From Deinococcus murrayi DSM 11303 (GTDB lineage: Bacteria; Deinococcota; Deinococci; Deinococcales; Deinococcaceae), in the NCBI RefSeq assembly GCF_000482805.1, contig NZ_AXWT01000023.1, positions 1-62,227 of the forward strand: 62,227 nucleotides of DNA. Reading direction: 5' to 3'. Made by a program: the position numbers and the translations under genes. The notes under the pieces are model-generated. The model was not told the origin of the DNA and made no database searches. It saw only the letters and a program-made list of their open reading frames with translations. Below are positions 30,430 to 38,131 of the stretch, one piece after another. The first letter of the stretch is position 1. The number at the start of each line of letters is the position of its first letter.

Positions 30430-31614
30430 CTACCGCAGGGCCGCCCGGATGTCCTGCACCGCCTTGCCGAAGATGGCGGCGTAGTTCGGGCTGCGCGACT
30501 GCACGCTGAGGGCCACCGCGTCGGACCACGGTTTCCACACCGCGCCCATCTGCGGGACATTGGGCATCGGCGTGCCCGCCGCGATGGCGCGGCTAAAGCC
30601 CGTGACGACCGGGTCACTCTTGAGCTGGGCGCGGGCCTTGAGGCTTACGGGGATGCGGCCACCCGCCCGGTTGAAGGACACCTGCGCCGTGCTGGTGACC
30701 AGGGCCTGCGCGAGGCGGCCCGCCGCGGCCTTGTCCCGGCTGTAAGCGTTCATAACGATGCCCTGCACGCCCACGAAGGGCGACCAGGCCTGGGGCGCAC
30801 CGGGGGGTTGGGGCAGCACGGTGATGCCGTAATCCAGGTTCGCCTTTTTGAAGTCGCCGATGTCCCAGGGTCCGGTGACGAGCATGGCGAGTCGACCTTC
30901 CAAAAAGGCGCTCTTGGCGGCGTCTCCGGTGACGCCTTCTGGCACCAGGCCGTACTTGTAGCGTAGGTCGTTCAGCAGGGCCGCCGCCCGCAGCGCTCCG
31001 GGGTTGTTCAGGCCGATATCGCTGGCGTCCAGCGTGCCGCGGCTATTCTTGAAGACGTAGCCGCCATAGGCGCTGAACAGGCCGTAGTTCATGTAGGCGT
31101 TGCTGAGGTCAACCAGGAAGCCAAAGCGGCCGTCCCCGGTGTTGGCGCGGGCGGCAGCCAAGAACTCGTTCCAGGTGGCCGGGGCCTGCGGCACCAGCCG
31201 CTTGTTGTACACGAGGGCGACCGCCTCCGCGAACATGGGGAGGCCCAGCAACTTGCCCCGGTAGGTCATCGCCTGCATGACCGAGCGGTCGAGGTCCGCC
31301 TCACTCCAGACCCAACGGTCCATCGGCTCGATAACGCCTGCCGCCGCGAGCTGGCCGAGGCGGTCTTGAGGCAGAGCCACAATGAGGTCTGGCCCCTGTC
31401 CCCTGGGGGCGGCCTGAATCAGCTTGTCGGCCATCTGGTCGAGGGGAACACTCACGACCGTCACCCGGTGGCCCGTCGCCCGGCCATAGGCGGCGGCCTG
31501 CTGCCGGAGCCAGGTCGCTTCTTCGGCGCTCGTGAAATGGGTCCAGACAGTCAGATTGCTCGCTCCCGCCGTCCCCAACAGGGCCAGCGCGAGGGTCAGC
31601 GCGGTCTTCGTCAT
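30430..31614 (-). CDS. Maltose/maltodextrin-type ABC transporter substrate-binding protein
   Basis: 394 residues with signal peptide MTKTALTLALALLGTAGAS. LTVWTHFTSAEEATWLRQQ, QGPDLIVALPQDRLGQLAAAGV, TGPWDIGDFKKANLDYGITV and LPQPPGAP match MalE-like solute-binding proteins (SBP_bac_1). No permease or ATPase genes are adjacent, so the transporter parts must lie elsewhere. AAGGAG lies ten bases before the ATG. Confidence 0.85.
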   Translation of the reverse strand: MTKTALTLALALLGTAGASNLTVWTHFTSAEEATWLRQQAAAYGRATGHRVTVVSVPLDQMADKLIQAAPRGQGPDLIVALPQDRLGQLAAAGVIEPMDRWVWSEADLDRSVMQAMTYRGKLLGLPMFAEAVALVYNKRLVPQAPATWNEFLAAARANTGDGRFGFLVDLSNAYMNYGLFSAYGGYVFKNSRGTLDASDIGLNNPGALRAAALLNDLRYKYGLVPEGVTGDAAKSAFLEGRLAMLVTGPWDIGDFKKANLDYGITVLPQPPGAPQAWSPFVGVQGIVMNAYSRDKAAAGRLAQALVTSTAQVSFNRAGGRIPVSLKARAQLKSDPVVTGFSRAIAAGTPMPNVPQMGAVWKPWSDAVALSVQSRSPNYAAIFGKAVQDIRAALR

Positions 31615-31714
31615 GGTGAGACTCCTTCCCGGTTCATCTGTGTGCTCTTGTGTGCTCTGCCACAGCTATACCCCGGCGGGTCTCACGCACTTCTGACAGC
31701 CACGGCCCAGCGAA

Positions 31715-31756
31715 CCGTCAGCCCATTGCTGAGGGCTGACGGCTGAGCGCTGACGG
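31715..31756. repeat. GTCAGC palindrome between DUF2892 gene and malE-like gene
   Basis: CCGTCAGCCC (31715-31724) and GGGCTGACGG (31733-31742) form a perfect 10-base stem with an eight-base loop. A third unit, GCTGACGG, is at 31749-31756. It could end the short gene at 31761. Confidence 0.75.
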
Positions 31757-31760
31757 CCCC

Positions 31761-31964
31761 TTAGGCGTGCTTTTCCTCGCGGGTATCAATGCCAAAGGGC
31801 ACGTAAGCCGGACAGACGCCCACGGCGGAGGTGCCCAGCATCACGGCGGCGAGAACACCGCTCGCCAGGGCCACGGGGCCACGGGTGGTGGCCGCCAACC
31901 CGATGAGGCCAACGCCGACAACCGTGCGGAGGGTGCGGTCAGTGATGCCCATGTTCTTGTGCAT
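31761..31964 (-). CDS. DUF2892 (YgaP-like) membrane protein
   Basis: 67 residues. NMGITDRTLRTVVGVGLIGL is the family start, followed by two membrane helices around GPVALASGVLAAVMLGTSAV. The tail VCPAYVPFGIDT matches the usual C-P-x-Y-x-x-x-G-I/I-N/D-T ending of DUF2892 proteins. These are small inner-membrane proteins, often near rhodanese or sulfur genes; here it stands alone. Confidence 0.85.
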   Translation of the reverse strand: MHKNMGITDRTLRTVVGVGLIGLAATTRGPVALASGVLAAVMLGTSAVGVCPAYVPFGIDTREEKHA

Positions 31965-31970
31965 GGGAAG

Positions 31971-31976
31971 AGTGTA
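31971..31976 (-). promoter_or_regulatory. -10 box TACACT, leaderless type
   Basis: On the minus strand TACACT is followed by six bases and ATG 31964. Confidence 0.5.
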
Positions 31977-32012
31977 GGCAGCGGGGCGCGGGGGGTGCCA
32001 TGCCCCCTGCCT

Positions 32013-33146
32013 TCACATCCGGCTGAACTCGGCGGCCTGCACGAGCGCCGCCGCCGCCGCGTCCACCTCGGCCTCGGTCGTGGCCGCGCCAAAGCTGAAG
32101 CGCACCGAGGCGCGGGCATCGGCCTCGCTCAGGCCCAGGGCGGTCAGGACGTGGCTGGGCTGCATGGTCCCCGCCGAGCACGCGCTGCCCGCGCTCGCGC
32201 ATACGCCCAGCAGGTCGAGGTTCATCAGCAGGGCCTCGCCGTCCGCGCCGGGCACGGTCAGGGAAGCGACCTTGGGGCTGCCGTCCGCCGGGTGGTTGAG
32301 GCGCAAGCCGGGAATGCCCGACACCCCTGCCAAGAAGCGCGCGCGCAGCCGGGTGAGGTGGGTAAAGGTCTGCTCGCGGGCCGCCTCCGCCGCGGTGAGC
32401 GCCACCCCCGCTGCGTACACGCCCGCCGTGTTCCCGGTGCCGGGGCGCAGGCCGCCCTCCTGCCCGCCGCCCAGGGTGACGGGCGGCAGCTCGGTTCCCC
32501 GGCGCACGTACAGAAAGCCCACCCCGCGCGGCCCGCCCCACTTGTGGGCGCTGAAGGTGGCAAAAGTGACGCCCCAGCCCGTCAGGTCGAGGGGCAGCAC
32601 GCCGGGGGCCTGCACCGCGTCGGTGTGGTAGGGAACGCCCCGTTCCGCAGCCACCGCCGCGAGCGTCGCCGTGTCCTGCACGGTGCCGACCTCGTTGTTG
32701 GCGTGGTGAATGGAGACGAGGGCGGTGTCGTCCCGCAGCACCTCCGCGAGTTCCGCCGGGTCGTAGTGCCCGCCCGCGTCCGGCGTGAGAAAGGTCACCG
32801 CCCACCCCTGCGCGGCGAGAAAGCGGGCCGGGGCCAGCACCGCCGAGTGTTCGGTGGGGGTAGTGACGAGGTGACCAGGGCGACCGTGCCGCTCTCGCCA
32901 AGCCTGCGCCACGCCCAGCAGCACGTGGTTGTCGCCCTCGGTGCCGCCCCCGTTGGCGACGATGGCGCGGGGGTCCACCCCCAGCGCGGCGGCGACGCGG
33001 GCGCGGCCTTCTTCCAGCCGCTCGCGGGCGGCCTGCCCCGCCGCGTGGACGGACGACGGATTGCCGGGCAGCGCGGCGGCCTCGGCGTAGGCGGCGAGCG
33101 CCTCTGGGGTGAGGGGGTGGGCGGCGGCGTAGTCGAGGTAAATCAT
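32013..33146 (-). CDS. Cysteine desulfurase
   Basis: 377 residues, class V aminotransferase fold. Substrate/PLP motifs: SIHHANNEVGTVQD, TDAVQAPG, the PLP lysine in FSAHKWGGPRGVGFLYVRRG, and the catalytic Cys in SAGSACSAGTMQPSHVL. The active-site loop, with a single Cys followed by ASxAG-like SAG, suits the IscS/NifS group. It provides sulfur for Fe-S clusters or thiamine/tRNA thiolation. No iscU/sufU gene is adjacent. Confidence 0.93.
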   Translation of the reverse strand: MIYLDYAAAHPLTPEALAAYAEAAALPGNPSSVHAAGQAARERLEEGRARVAAALGVDPRAIVANGGGTEGDNHVLLGVAQAWRERHGRPGHLVTTPTEHSAVLAPARFLAAQGWAVTFLTPDAGGHYDPAELAEVLRDDTALVSIHHANNEVGTVQDTATLAAVAAERGVPYHTDAVQAPGVLPLDLTGWGVTFATFSAHKWGGPRGVGFLYVRRGTELPPVTLGGGQEGGLRPGTGNTAGVYAAGVALTAAEAAREQTFTHLTRLRARFLAGVSGIPGLRLNHPADGSPKVASLTVPGADGEALLMNLDLLGVCASAGSACSAGTMQPSHVLTALGLSEADARASVRFSFGAATTEAEVDAAAAALVQAAEFSRM

Positions 33147-33181
33147 CGGGGGGAAAGGGGGGGAGCGCGGCGCAGGCGACC

Positions 33182-34927
33182 TTAGGGCCGAATCGTGGCG
33201 TACTCGGCCCCGTCGCGCCGGATGATGATGACCGCGTCGCCCCGCACGGTGAGGGGGTCAGCGGGGTCGCTCTCGGCCACCGCGCCCGCGAGGTCCGCGC
33301 CGCTGTAGGGGCCGTCGACCTGCCGCTCGCCGTCCGCGTCGCGCACCGAGATGGTGTAGGTCCCGGCGGGAAGGTCGGCGGGGAACTCGTAACGGAAGTT
33401 GACGGTGCGGGTGGCTTCGGGCAGCGGCTCTGGCGCGGCGGCCTCCGGCGGGGTCGGGGCCGTCTCCTGGGGCACGCTTTCGGGGGGCGCGACCGGGGCG
33501 GACGGTTCGGCGGGTGCCGGGGAGGCCGGGGGCGGCGAGGCTGGAGCCGGGGCGGACGGCGCAGCAGGTGTCTGGCTCGGCGACTGCGCGGACGACCCTG
33601 GGGCCGATGGGGTGGCCGTCTGCGGCTCGGTTTCCGGCTCCGGCTCTGGCACCACCGGGGGCGGCGGCAGCGGCAGGCTCCCGGCAGGCTCGGCGGGCGG
33701 GCTGTAGCGGGCGGTGGCGACCGTCAGGGTGACCGGGCCACCCACCGCCACCCGCACGTAGGGGGCGGGCGTCTGGTCGAGGATGGTGTTCTCGGCGGCG
33801 TCGCTGGGCTGCTGCACGACCCGCGTGACCACCAGCCCGGCGAGGCGCACGACCTCGCGGGCGGCCTCGTACTTCAGGCCGGTGAGGTTGGGCAGGTAGG
33901 TTTCTTTGCCACGCACCCCGGTCGAAATGATGAGCGAAACGGGCTGGCCGCGCTCGATGGTGGCACCCGCCTCCGGGACCTGCGCGATGACCCGGCCCTC
34001 CGGGGTTTTGGTGAGGGTGCCGTCGGCGCGAATAATCTTGCCGGGCACCAGCGCCCCGTCGCGCAGGGCGGCGCGGGCCTGCGCGAGGGTGAGTTCTTCG
34101 AGTCGGGGCACGGGCACCGAGGGCGGGTTGTTCACCGTCAGGGTGACCAGGCGGCCCACCGGGAGGTTGGTTCCGCCGGGCGGGTCCTGCCGGATGACGG
34201 CCCCCACGTCGACCCCGGAAGCGTCCCCCAGGGTGTACTCGACCCGGAAGCCCGCGTCAGTAAGGGCGCGGGCCGCCTGCTGCCCCGGCTGCCCGGTCAC
34301 CGCGGCGACCTCGCGCACGGGGGGGTTGAGGTAAATCTGCGCGGCCTGCGCCCCCAGGTAGGCGGCCCCACCCAGAAACAGCAGCCCCGGCACGAAGGTG
34401 AGCCACGCGCCCGGCTCCCGCTTGCGCTTGATGCGCCCCGCGCCCAGGGCCGCAAGGGCCGCCGCATTCAGGCGCTGCACCTCTTCGGGGGTGCGCTCTG
34501 AGGGCGCGGGGCGCAGATAGGCCACCCGCACCTCCTTGCCGTCGACGAGTACGTCGGCATCGGGGAGGGCGTAGCCGTGCTCGGCGAGCGCGGCAGCGAG
34601 GGCCTGCACCCCCTGCACGACCTCTTCGGGCTTGGTGGGCTGGGCAGCCACCTCAGCGAGGGGCGTGCCGGAGACGGGCTGCCACACCGCGTAGTAGGCA
34701 CCGGGCCGGGCGACCACGTCCGTCAGGCCCGCCGGGTTGACCCCCCGCAGGGCGGCGCGGTAGGCGTGAAAGCCCTGCCGGGCGGCGGGCGAGGTCACGT
34801 CGAACCACGCGAGGCGGCGGGTGACGCCCTCACCCGCCCGCACCTCGCTGAGGGTGACGTGCCCCTCGCGCGAGAGTTCGCGCAAGACCTCGTATTTGCC
34901 GTCGATGACCCCGCCCTGGACCGTCAT
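33182..34927 (-). CDS. PASTA-domain membrane protein with degenerate kinase-like domain
   Basis: 581 residues from ATG 34927. Residues 1-165 resemble a Ser/Thr kinase in outline (DGKYEVLRELSREGHVTLSE, then AALAEHGYALPDADVLVDGK), but the HRD and DFG motifs and the VAVK lysine are absent. One membrane helix at about 175-195 is followed by three PASTA repeats to about residue 410. A Pro/Ala/Ser-rich segment of about 100 residues and a 60-residue C-terminal domain follow. It is probably a pseudokinase sensor of cell-wall fragments. Confidence 0.8.
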   Translation of the reverse strand: MTVQGGVIDGKYEVLRELSREGHVTLSEVRAGEGVTRRLAWFDVTSPAARQGFHAYRAALRGVNPAGLTDVVARPGAYYAVWQPVSGTPLAEVAAQPTKPEEVVQGVQALAAALAEHGYALPDADVLVDGKEVRVAYLRPAPSERTPEEVQRLNAAALAALGAGRIKRKREPGAWLTFVPGLLFLGGAAYLGAQAAQIYLNPPVREVAAVTGQPGQQAARALTDAGFRVEYTLGDASGVDVGAVIRQDPPGGTNLPVGRLVTLTVNNPPSVPVPRLEELTLAQARAALRDGALVPGKIIRADGTLTKTPEGRVIAQVPEAGATIERGQPVSLIISTGVRGKETYLPNLTGLKYEAAREVVRLAGLVVTRVVQQPSDAAENTILDQTPAPYVRVAVGGPVTLTVATARYSPPAEPAGSLPLPPPPVVPEPEPETEPQTATPSAPGSSAQSPSQTPAAPSAPAPASPPPASPAPAEPSAPVAPPESVPQETAPTPPEAAAPEPLPEATRTVNFRYEFPADLPAGTYTISVRDADGERQVDGPYSGADLAGAVAESDPADPLTVRGDAVIIIRRDGAEYATIRP

Positions 34928-34935
34928 GCGGGGCC

Positions 34936-34941
34936 AGCATA
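34936..34941 (-). promoter_or_regulatory. -10 box TATGCT, leaderless type
   Basis: On the minus strand TATGCT is followed by eight bases and ATG 34927. Confidence 0.45.
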
Positions 34942-34956
34942 GCGCGTCCGCGGGGG

Positions 34957-35253
34957 CTACAGCCCCGCCCCCCGCGCCAGCCAGTACGCCACGAAGCCCC
35001 CCAGAATGCCGAGGGCGAGGCTGCGGGTGCGCCACAGCAGCCCCGCCCCCACCAGCGCGGCGGGCAGCCGCCGGGGCCACTCCGGGCTGCCCAGCACGTC
35101 GGGCACGATGAGGGCGGCGAACACGCTGACGGGCACGAAGCGCAAGAAGGCCAGCCAGAAGGGCGGCAGCCGCAAGCTCCCCAGCGACAGGCCCAGCAGC
35201 CGCGCCGGGTAGGTGGCCAGCCACATCAGAAGGATGATGGGGAGCGGACTCAC
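34957..35253 (-). CDS. azlD: AzlD-family branched-chain amino acid exporter subunit
   Basis: 98 residues with three to four membrane helices. Family features: PARLLGLSLGSLRLPPFWLAFLRFVPVSVFAALIVP (N-terminal half) and RTRSLALGILGGFVAYWLAR. The GTG start overlaps the azlC stop. AzlC and AzlD together export branched-chain amino acids or their analogues. Confidence 0.85.
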   Translation of the reverse strand: MSPLPIILLMWLATYPARLLGLSLGSLRLPPFWLAFLRFVPVSVFAALIVPDVLGSPEWPRRLPAALVGAGLLWRTRSLALGILGGFVAYWLARGAGL

Positions 35254-36083
35254 GCCGTCCCCCGGCGCGTGCTCCGGGATTCATCCGCTTCCCGGACCTC
35301 CGGAACAGCGCTGGAGGTCCGTCCAGCTCCTGAATCCCGGTCTTGGTCGCTGCTCACTTCGTTCGGGTTCGTCTTCGACTCACCGCGATTTCGTGTCACC
35401 AGCCACGCCCCCAGCAGCGCCCCGCCCACCCCAGCGACGAGCACCACCACGCCGCCCGGCAGCCCCCGCGAGAGGCCCCAGGCCCCCACCCCGGAGGCGA
35501 GAGCGACGAGCACGGCCTTGCGGTCTCCCAGCAGCGGCACGAGCAGGCCCAGGAAGGCGAGCGGGAAAATCACGCCGACGCCGAGCGCCTGCGGGTTGGG
35601 CAGCACCTCGCCCGCGAGCGCCCCCGCAAGCGTGGCGAGGTTCCACACCAGGTACAGGCTGAGTTCAGCGCCCAGCAGAAAGGCGAAGCTCAGGCCGCCC
35701 GGCTCGCGTGGGCCATGCACGACCGCCACCCCATACGCCTCGTCGGTGAGGAACTGCGCGGCCACGAGGCGCTGCCCCCCGGTGAGGGGAAGCTGCCGGG
35801 CGAGACTCAGGCCGTAGAGCACGTGCCGGGCGTTGAGCAAAAAGGTCGTCGCCACAATGCCGAGCGCCGACGCCCCACCCGCGAACAGGCCCGCCGCCGC
35901 GAACTGCGCAGCCCCCGCAAAGACGGTCAGGCTCATGAGCTGGGTGTCGAGCACGCTCAGGCCCGCCGCCCGCGCCGTGACCGCGTAGGCCACCGCGAAG
36001 GGAATCAGCCCCAGCCACAGCGGCGTCAGGGCACGGAACCCGCGCCAAAAGGGGGGCCAGAAGGCCGAGGGGGCGGTCACCAT
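35250..36083 (-). CDS. azlC: AzlC-family branched-chain amino acid exporter
   Basis: 277 residues. FWRGFRALTPLWLGLIPFAV, VFAGAAQFAAAGLFAGG, ATTFLLNARHVLYGLSLARQ and FLTDEAYGVAV are AzlC hallmarks. About the last 45 residues (from NRGESKTNPNEVSSDQ) are hydrophilic and absent from the typical family end. They are encoded by an inserted palindromic element. The reading frame runs through it and still ends on the azlD start. Confidence 0.88.
   Translation of the reverse strand: MVTAPSAFWPPFWRGFRALTPLWLGLIPFAVAYAVTARAAGLSVLDTQLMSLTVFAGAAQFAAAGLFAGGASALGIVATTFLLNARHVLYGLSLARQLPLTGGQRLVAAQFLTDEAYGVAVVHGPREPGGLSFAFLLGAELSLYLVWNLATLAGALAGEVLPNPQALGVGVIFPLAFLGLLVPLLGDRKAVLVALASGVGAWGLSRGLPGGVVVLVAGVGGALLGAWLVTRNRGESKTNPNEVSSDQDRDSGAGRTSSAVPEVREADESRSTRRGTA
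35274..35340. repeat. Nested palindrome inside the 3' end of azlC
   Basis: The outer arms are CCGGGATTCA (35274-35283) and TGAATCCCGG (35331-35340). The inner arms are GGACCTCC (35294-35301) and GGAGGTCC (35313-35320). Exactly ten unpaired bases separate outer and inner arms on each side. The adjoining 35341-35370 has CTGCTCACTTCGTTCG, a motif that also looks repeat-derived. Confidence 0.8.
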
Positions 36084-36090
36084 GGCCCAG

Positions 36091-36096
36091 AGGGTA
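36091..36096 (-). promoter_or_regulatory. -10 box TACCCT of azlC, leaderless type
   Basis: On the minus strand TACCCT is followed by seven bases and the azlC ATG. Confidence 0.5.
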
Positions 36097-36141
36097 ACGG
36101 GCCGGGCACTCCGCCGGGCGGGGCCTGTCTGCCGGGGGCGC

Positions 36142-36147
36142 TACGCT
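36142..36147 (+). promoter_or_regulatory. -10 box TACGCT, leaderless type
   Basis: TACGCT ends seven bases before ATG 36155. Confidence 0.45.
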
Positions 36148-36154
36148 CTGGCCC

Positions 36155-36616
36155 ATGCCCCCCACTCCCCTCCCCTGGCCCGCACCCGAAGACTTCGTGC
36201 ATGGCGACCCCCTCCCGCCGCCGACCGCGTGGGACCGTCCCGGCCTGGTCATGGTGTTCAACCTGGAATGCGCGGGGTGCGTGTCGCGGGGCCTCCCCTT
36301 TCTCAAGCGGCTCCACGCCGAATACGGGGGGCGGGCGCACTTGTTGGCCCTGCACACCAGCCGGGGCCACCGCCTCCTCCCCCGCGAAGACGTCGAGCCG
36401 ACGCTGGTGCGCTTTGCCCGCGACTTCGCCCGCTTGCCCTTTCCGGTCGCGCTCGACGTGTCCGGCGACCTCGCCCGCGCCTGGGAGACGGAGGGCACCC
36501 CGCATTGGCTGGCTTTTGCCCCCGGCGGCGAGCGGCTGCGGAGCGTGTACGGCAGCCAGGAAAACGCGCAGACCCGCCTCGCCTACCTGCTGGAGGAGCT
36601 GACGGGAGGGGCCTAG
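36155..36616 (+). CDS. Thioredoxin-like protein
   Basis: 153 residues without a signal peptide. GLVMVFNLECAGCVSRGLPF gives a CxxC active site (CAGC) in a TlpA/AhpC-like fold; the cis-Pro region is WETEGTPHWLAFAP. It is probably a cytoplasmic thiol-disulfide or resistance-type thioredoxin. Its stop codon TAG (36614-36616) is the first three bases of a MITE-like element, so the original C-terminus may have been changed. Confidence 0.75.
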   Translation: MPPTPLPWPAPEDFVHGDPLPPPTAWDRPGLVMVFNLECAGCVSRGLPFLKRLHAEYGGRAHLLALHTSRGHRLLPREDVEPTLVRFARDFARLPFPVALDVSGDLARAWETEGTPHWLAFAPGGERLRSVYGSQENAQTRLAYLLEELTGGA

Positions 36617-36762
36617 AGCGTTTGACGAAAGAAGATGCCCGGCAAGCTGGTCTGGATGCCCCCTCACCCCAAGCTCTCGCAAGGCCCTCTCTGCAAGCAG
36701 CTCTGCGAGTCCCACGAGGGGAGAGGGTCGGAATATCAGGCGTTCTTCTGTCCAATGCTCTA
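36614..36762. mobile_element. MITE-like element, complete, 149 bp
   Basis: Imperfect terminal inverted repeats of about 24 bases: left TAGAGCGTTTGACGAAAGAA (from 36614) and, read inward from 36762 on the minus strand, TAGAGCATTGGACAGAAGAA. The flanks are CTAG and CTAA, which could be a short target duplication. The interior is non-coding and GC-rich, with a CCCTCTC...GAGAGGG stem. A 3'-truncated relative is at 15610. It is probably mobilised by an IS with the same ends, which is not in this window. Confidence 0.75.
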
Positions 36763-36802
36763 AAGACGCAGACACGGGCACGGCGAGGGTACCCGTCTCC
36801 GC

Positions 36803-36808
36803 TACCCT
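36803..36808 (+). promoter_or_regulatory. -10 box TACCCT, leaderless type
   Basis: TACCCT ends seven bases before ATG 36816. Confidence 0.5.
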
Positions 36809-36815
36809 GCCTCCC

Positions 36816-37682
36816 ATGTCCCCGCGTGCGCTGCCTACCCTCCTCTCTCTGACCGCTGCCGACGCGCTGGGGGCCGCCACCGAGTTCAGGACCCCGGAGG
36901 CCATCCGCGCCCGCTATGGCGACACCTTCACGAGCTACCAGCCCGGCAGCGTGTTCGGCTTCGCGCCGGGTGAAGCGACTGACGACAGCCAGATGGTGGC
37001 GGCGACCCTGCGGGGCTACGCACGGGGCGAGGGGCTGCCCGGCGTCCTCGCGGCCCTGCGGGAGTGGCTGGGGACGGCTCCGCCCGACGTGGGCGGCCTG
37101 ACGCGGGCGGCGCTGCGGGAGGGCGAGCTGGAGGGAGGAACGCGTGCCTGGACGGAAAGCGGCCACCAGAGCGCCGGGAACGGCGGCCTGATGCGGATTG
37201 CCGCCGTGTGGCTGGCGGGTTTCCGGGGCGCGGCCCTGGAACGGATGGACCGCCTGGACGCCCGCGCCGCGCTGCTGGACGCTGGACTGCTCGGCCTGAG
37301 CACCCGCCCCGCCCACGACGCCTTTCGGGAGGGAGACCGCGCCGCCCGCTCGGAGGTCCGCGCCCGCGTGCGCTCTGGCCTGTTGGGACACGTCACCTCG
37401 CAGAGCGGGTACGTCCTGGACACGCTGGAGGCCGCCGCCGCGCACGCCCGCGCTGACTCGTGGTTGGCCTGCGTGGAACCTGCCGTCCTGCGCGGCGACG
37501 ACAGCGACACGGTGGCCTGCGTGGCAGGCGCGGTCGCCGGGGCGCGGGGCCTGGAGGTGCCGCCCCACCTGCTGCCGCCGCTGCGCCTGGGCCACTCCTG
37601 GCCGGGCTGGGAACGGGGCTGGAGCTGCCTGGAGCACTTTCCGGCGCTGCTGGAGGGGGCACGTGCCCAGCCCCGGCCATGA
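36816..37682 (+). CDS. ADP-ribosylglycohydrolase family protein
   Basis: 288 residues. SLTAADALGAATEFRTPEAI, GEATDDSQMVAATL (first metal-binding Asp pair), AGNGGLMRIAAVWLAG and RGDDSDTVACVAGAVAGA (second Asp pair) are the di-magnesium motifs of the DraG/ARH family. It probably removes ADP-ribose from proteins or nucleic acids. It overlaps the next gene by four bases. Confidence 0.9.
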   Translation: MSPRALPTLLSLTAADALGAATEFRTPEAIRARYGDTFTSYQPGSVFGFAPGEATDDSQMVAATLRGYARGEGLPGVLAALREWLGTAPPDVGGLTRAALREGELEGGTRAWTESGHQSAGNGGLMRIAAVWLAGFRGAALERMDRLDARAALLDAGLLGLSTRPAHDAFREGDRAARSEVRARVRSGLLGHVTSQSGYVLDTLEAAAAHARADSWLACVEPAVLRGDDSDTVACVAGAVAGARGLEVPPHLLPPLRLGHSWPGWERGWSCLEHFPALLEGARAQPRP

Positions 37683-38092
37683 ACAGCGCGGAGTTCCTGG
37701 CGACCATCCGCCTGAACCGGGCGAACGCGGCGATTCTGAAGCGCTTGCCAGAGCTGGGCGCACCCCAGGCGCACCTCGTCGCGGGGGCGCTCTTTCAGAC
37801 CGTCTGGAATGTGCGCGGTGGACAGGCCCCGGAGGCAGGCATCCGCGACTACGACCTCTTTTACTGGGACGCGGACCCCAGCTACGAGGCCGAGGACGCC
37901 GTCATTCGCCGTGCCGCCGACCTCTTTGCCGACCTCGGCGTGCGGGTAGAGGTCCGCAATCAGGCCCGCGTTCACCTGTGGTTCCCGCAAAAACACGGCC
38001 TGACCCGCCCGCCCCTGGGGAGCGCCCGCGAGGGCATCGACCAGTTTCTGGACGCGGCGAAGGCAGCCGACTACCGGGCGCGGTGGGGGTAG
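37679..38092 (+). CDS. Nucleotidyltransferase family (DUF925/COG3575) protein, C-terminally short
   Basis: 137 residues. VAGALFQTVWNVRGGQAPEA, IRDYDLFYWDADPSYEAEDA, VRVEVRNQARVHLWFPQKHG and SAREGIDQFL are the family blocks. From memory the family continues for some 50 residues with a segment like PFGLDDLF after the position where this one stops. It may be a truncated allele or a short variant. It is coupled to the glycohydrolase by ATGA overlap. Confidence 0.75.
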   Translation: MNSAEFLATIRLNRANAAILKRLPELGAPQAHLVAGALFQTVWNVRGGQAPEAGIRDYDLFYWDADPSYEAEDAVIRRAADLFADLGVRVEVRNQARVHLWFPQKHGLTRPPLGSAREGIDQFLDAAKAADYRARWG

Positions 38093-38131
38093 CTGCGAGA
38101 GGGGTGAGGGAAGCAGCCCCCCCACACCCCC

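Noticed and set aside
37679..38092. Calling the DUF925 gene a pseudogene
   Set aside because: The frame is intact, coupled to its neighbour, and the expected missing C-terminus is from memory, so it is kept as a short CDS.
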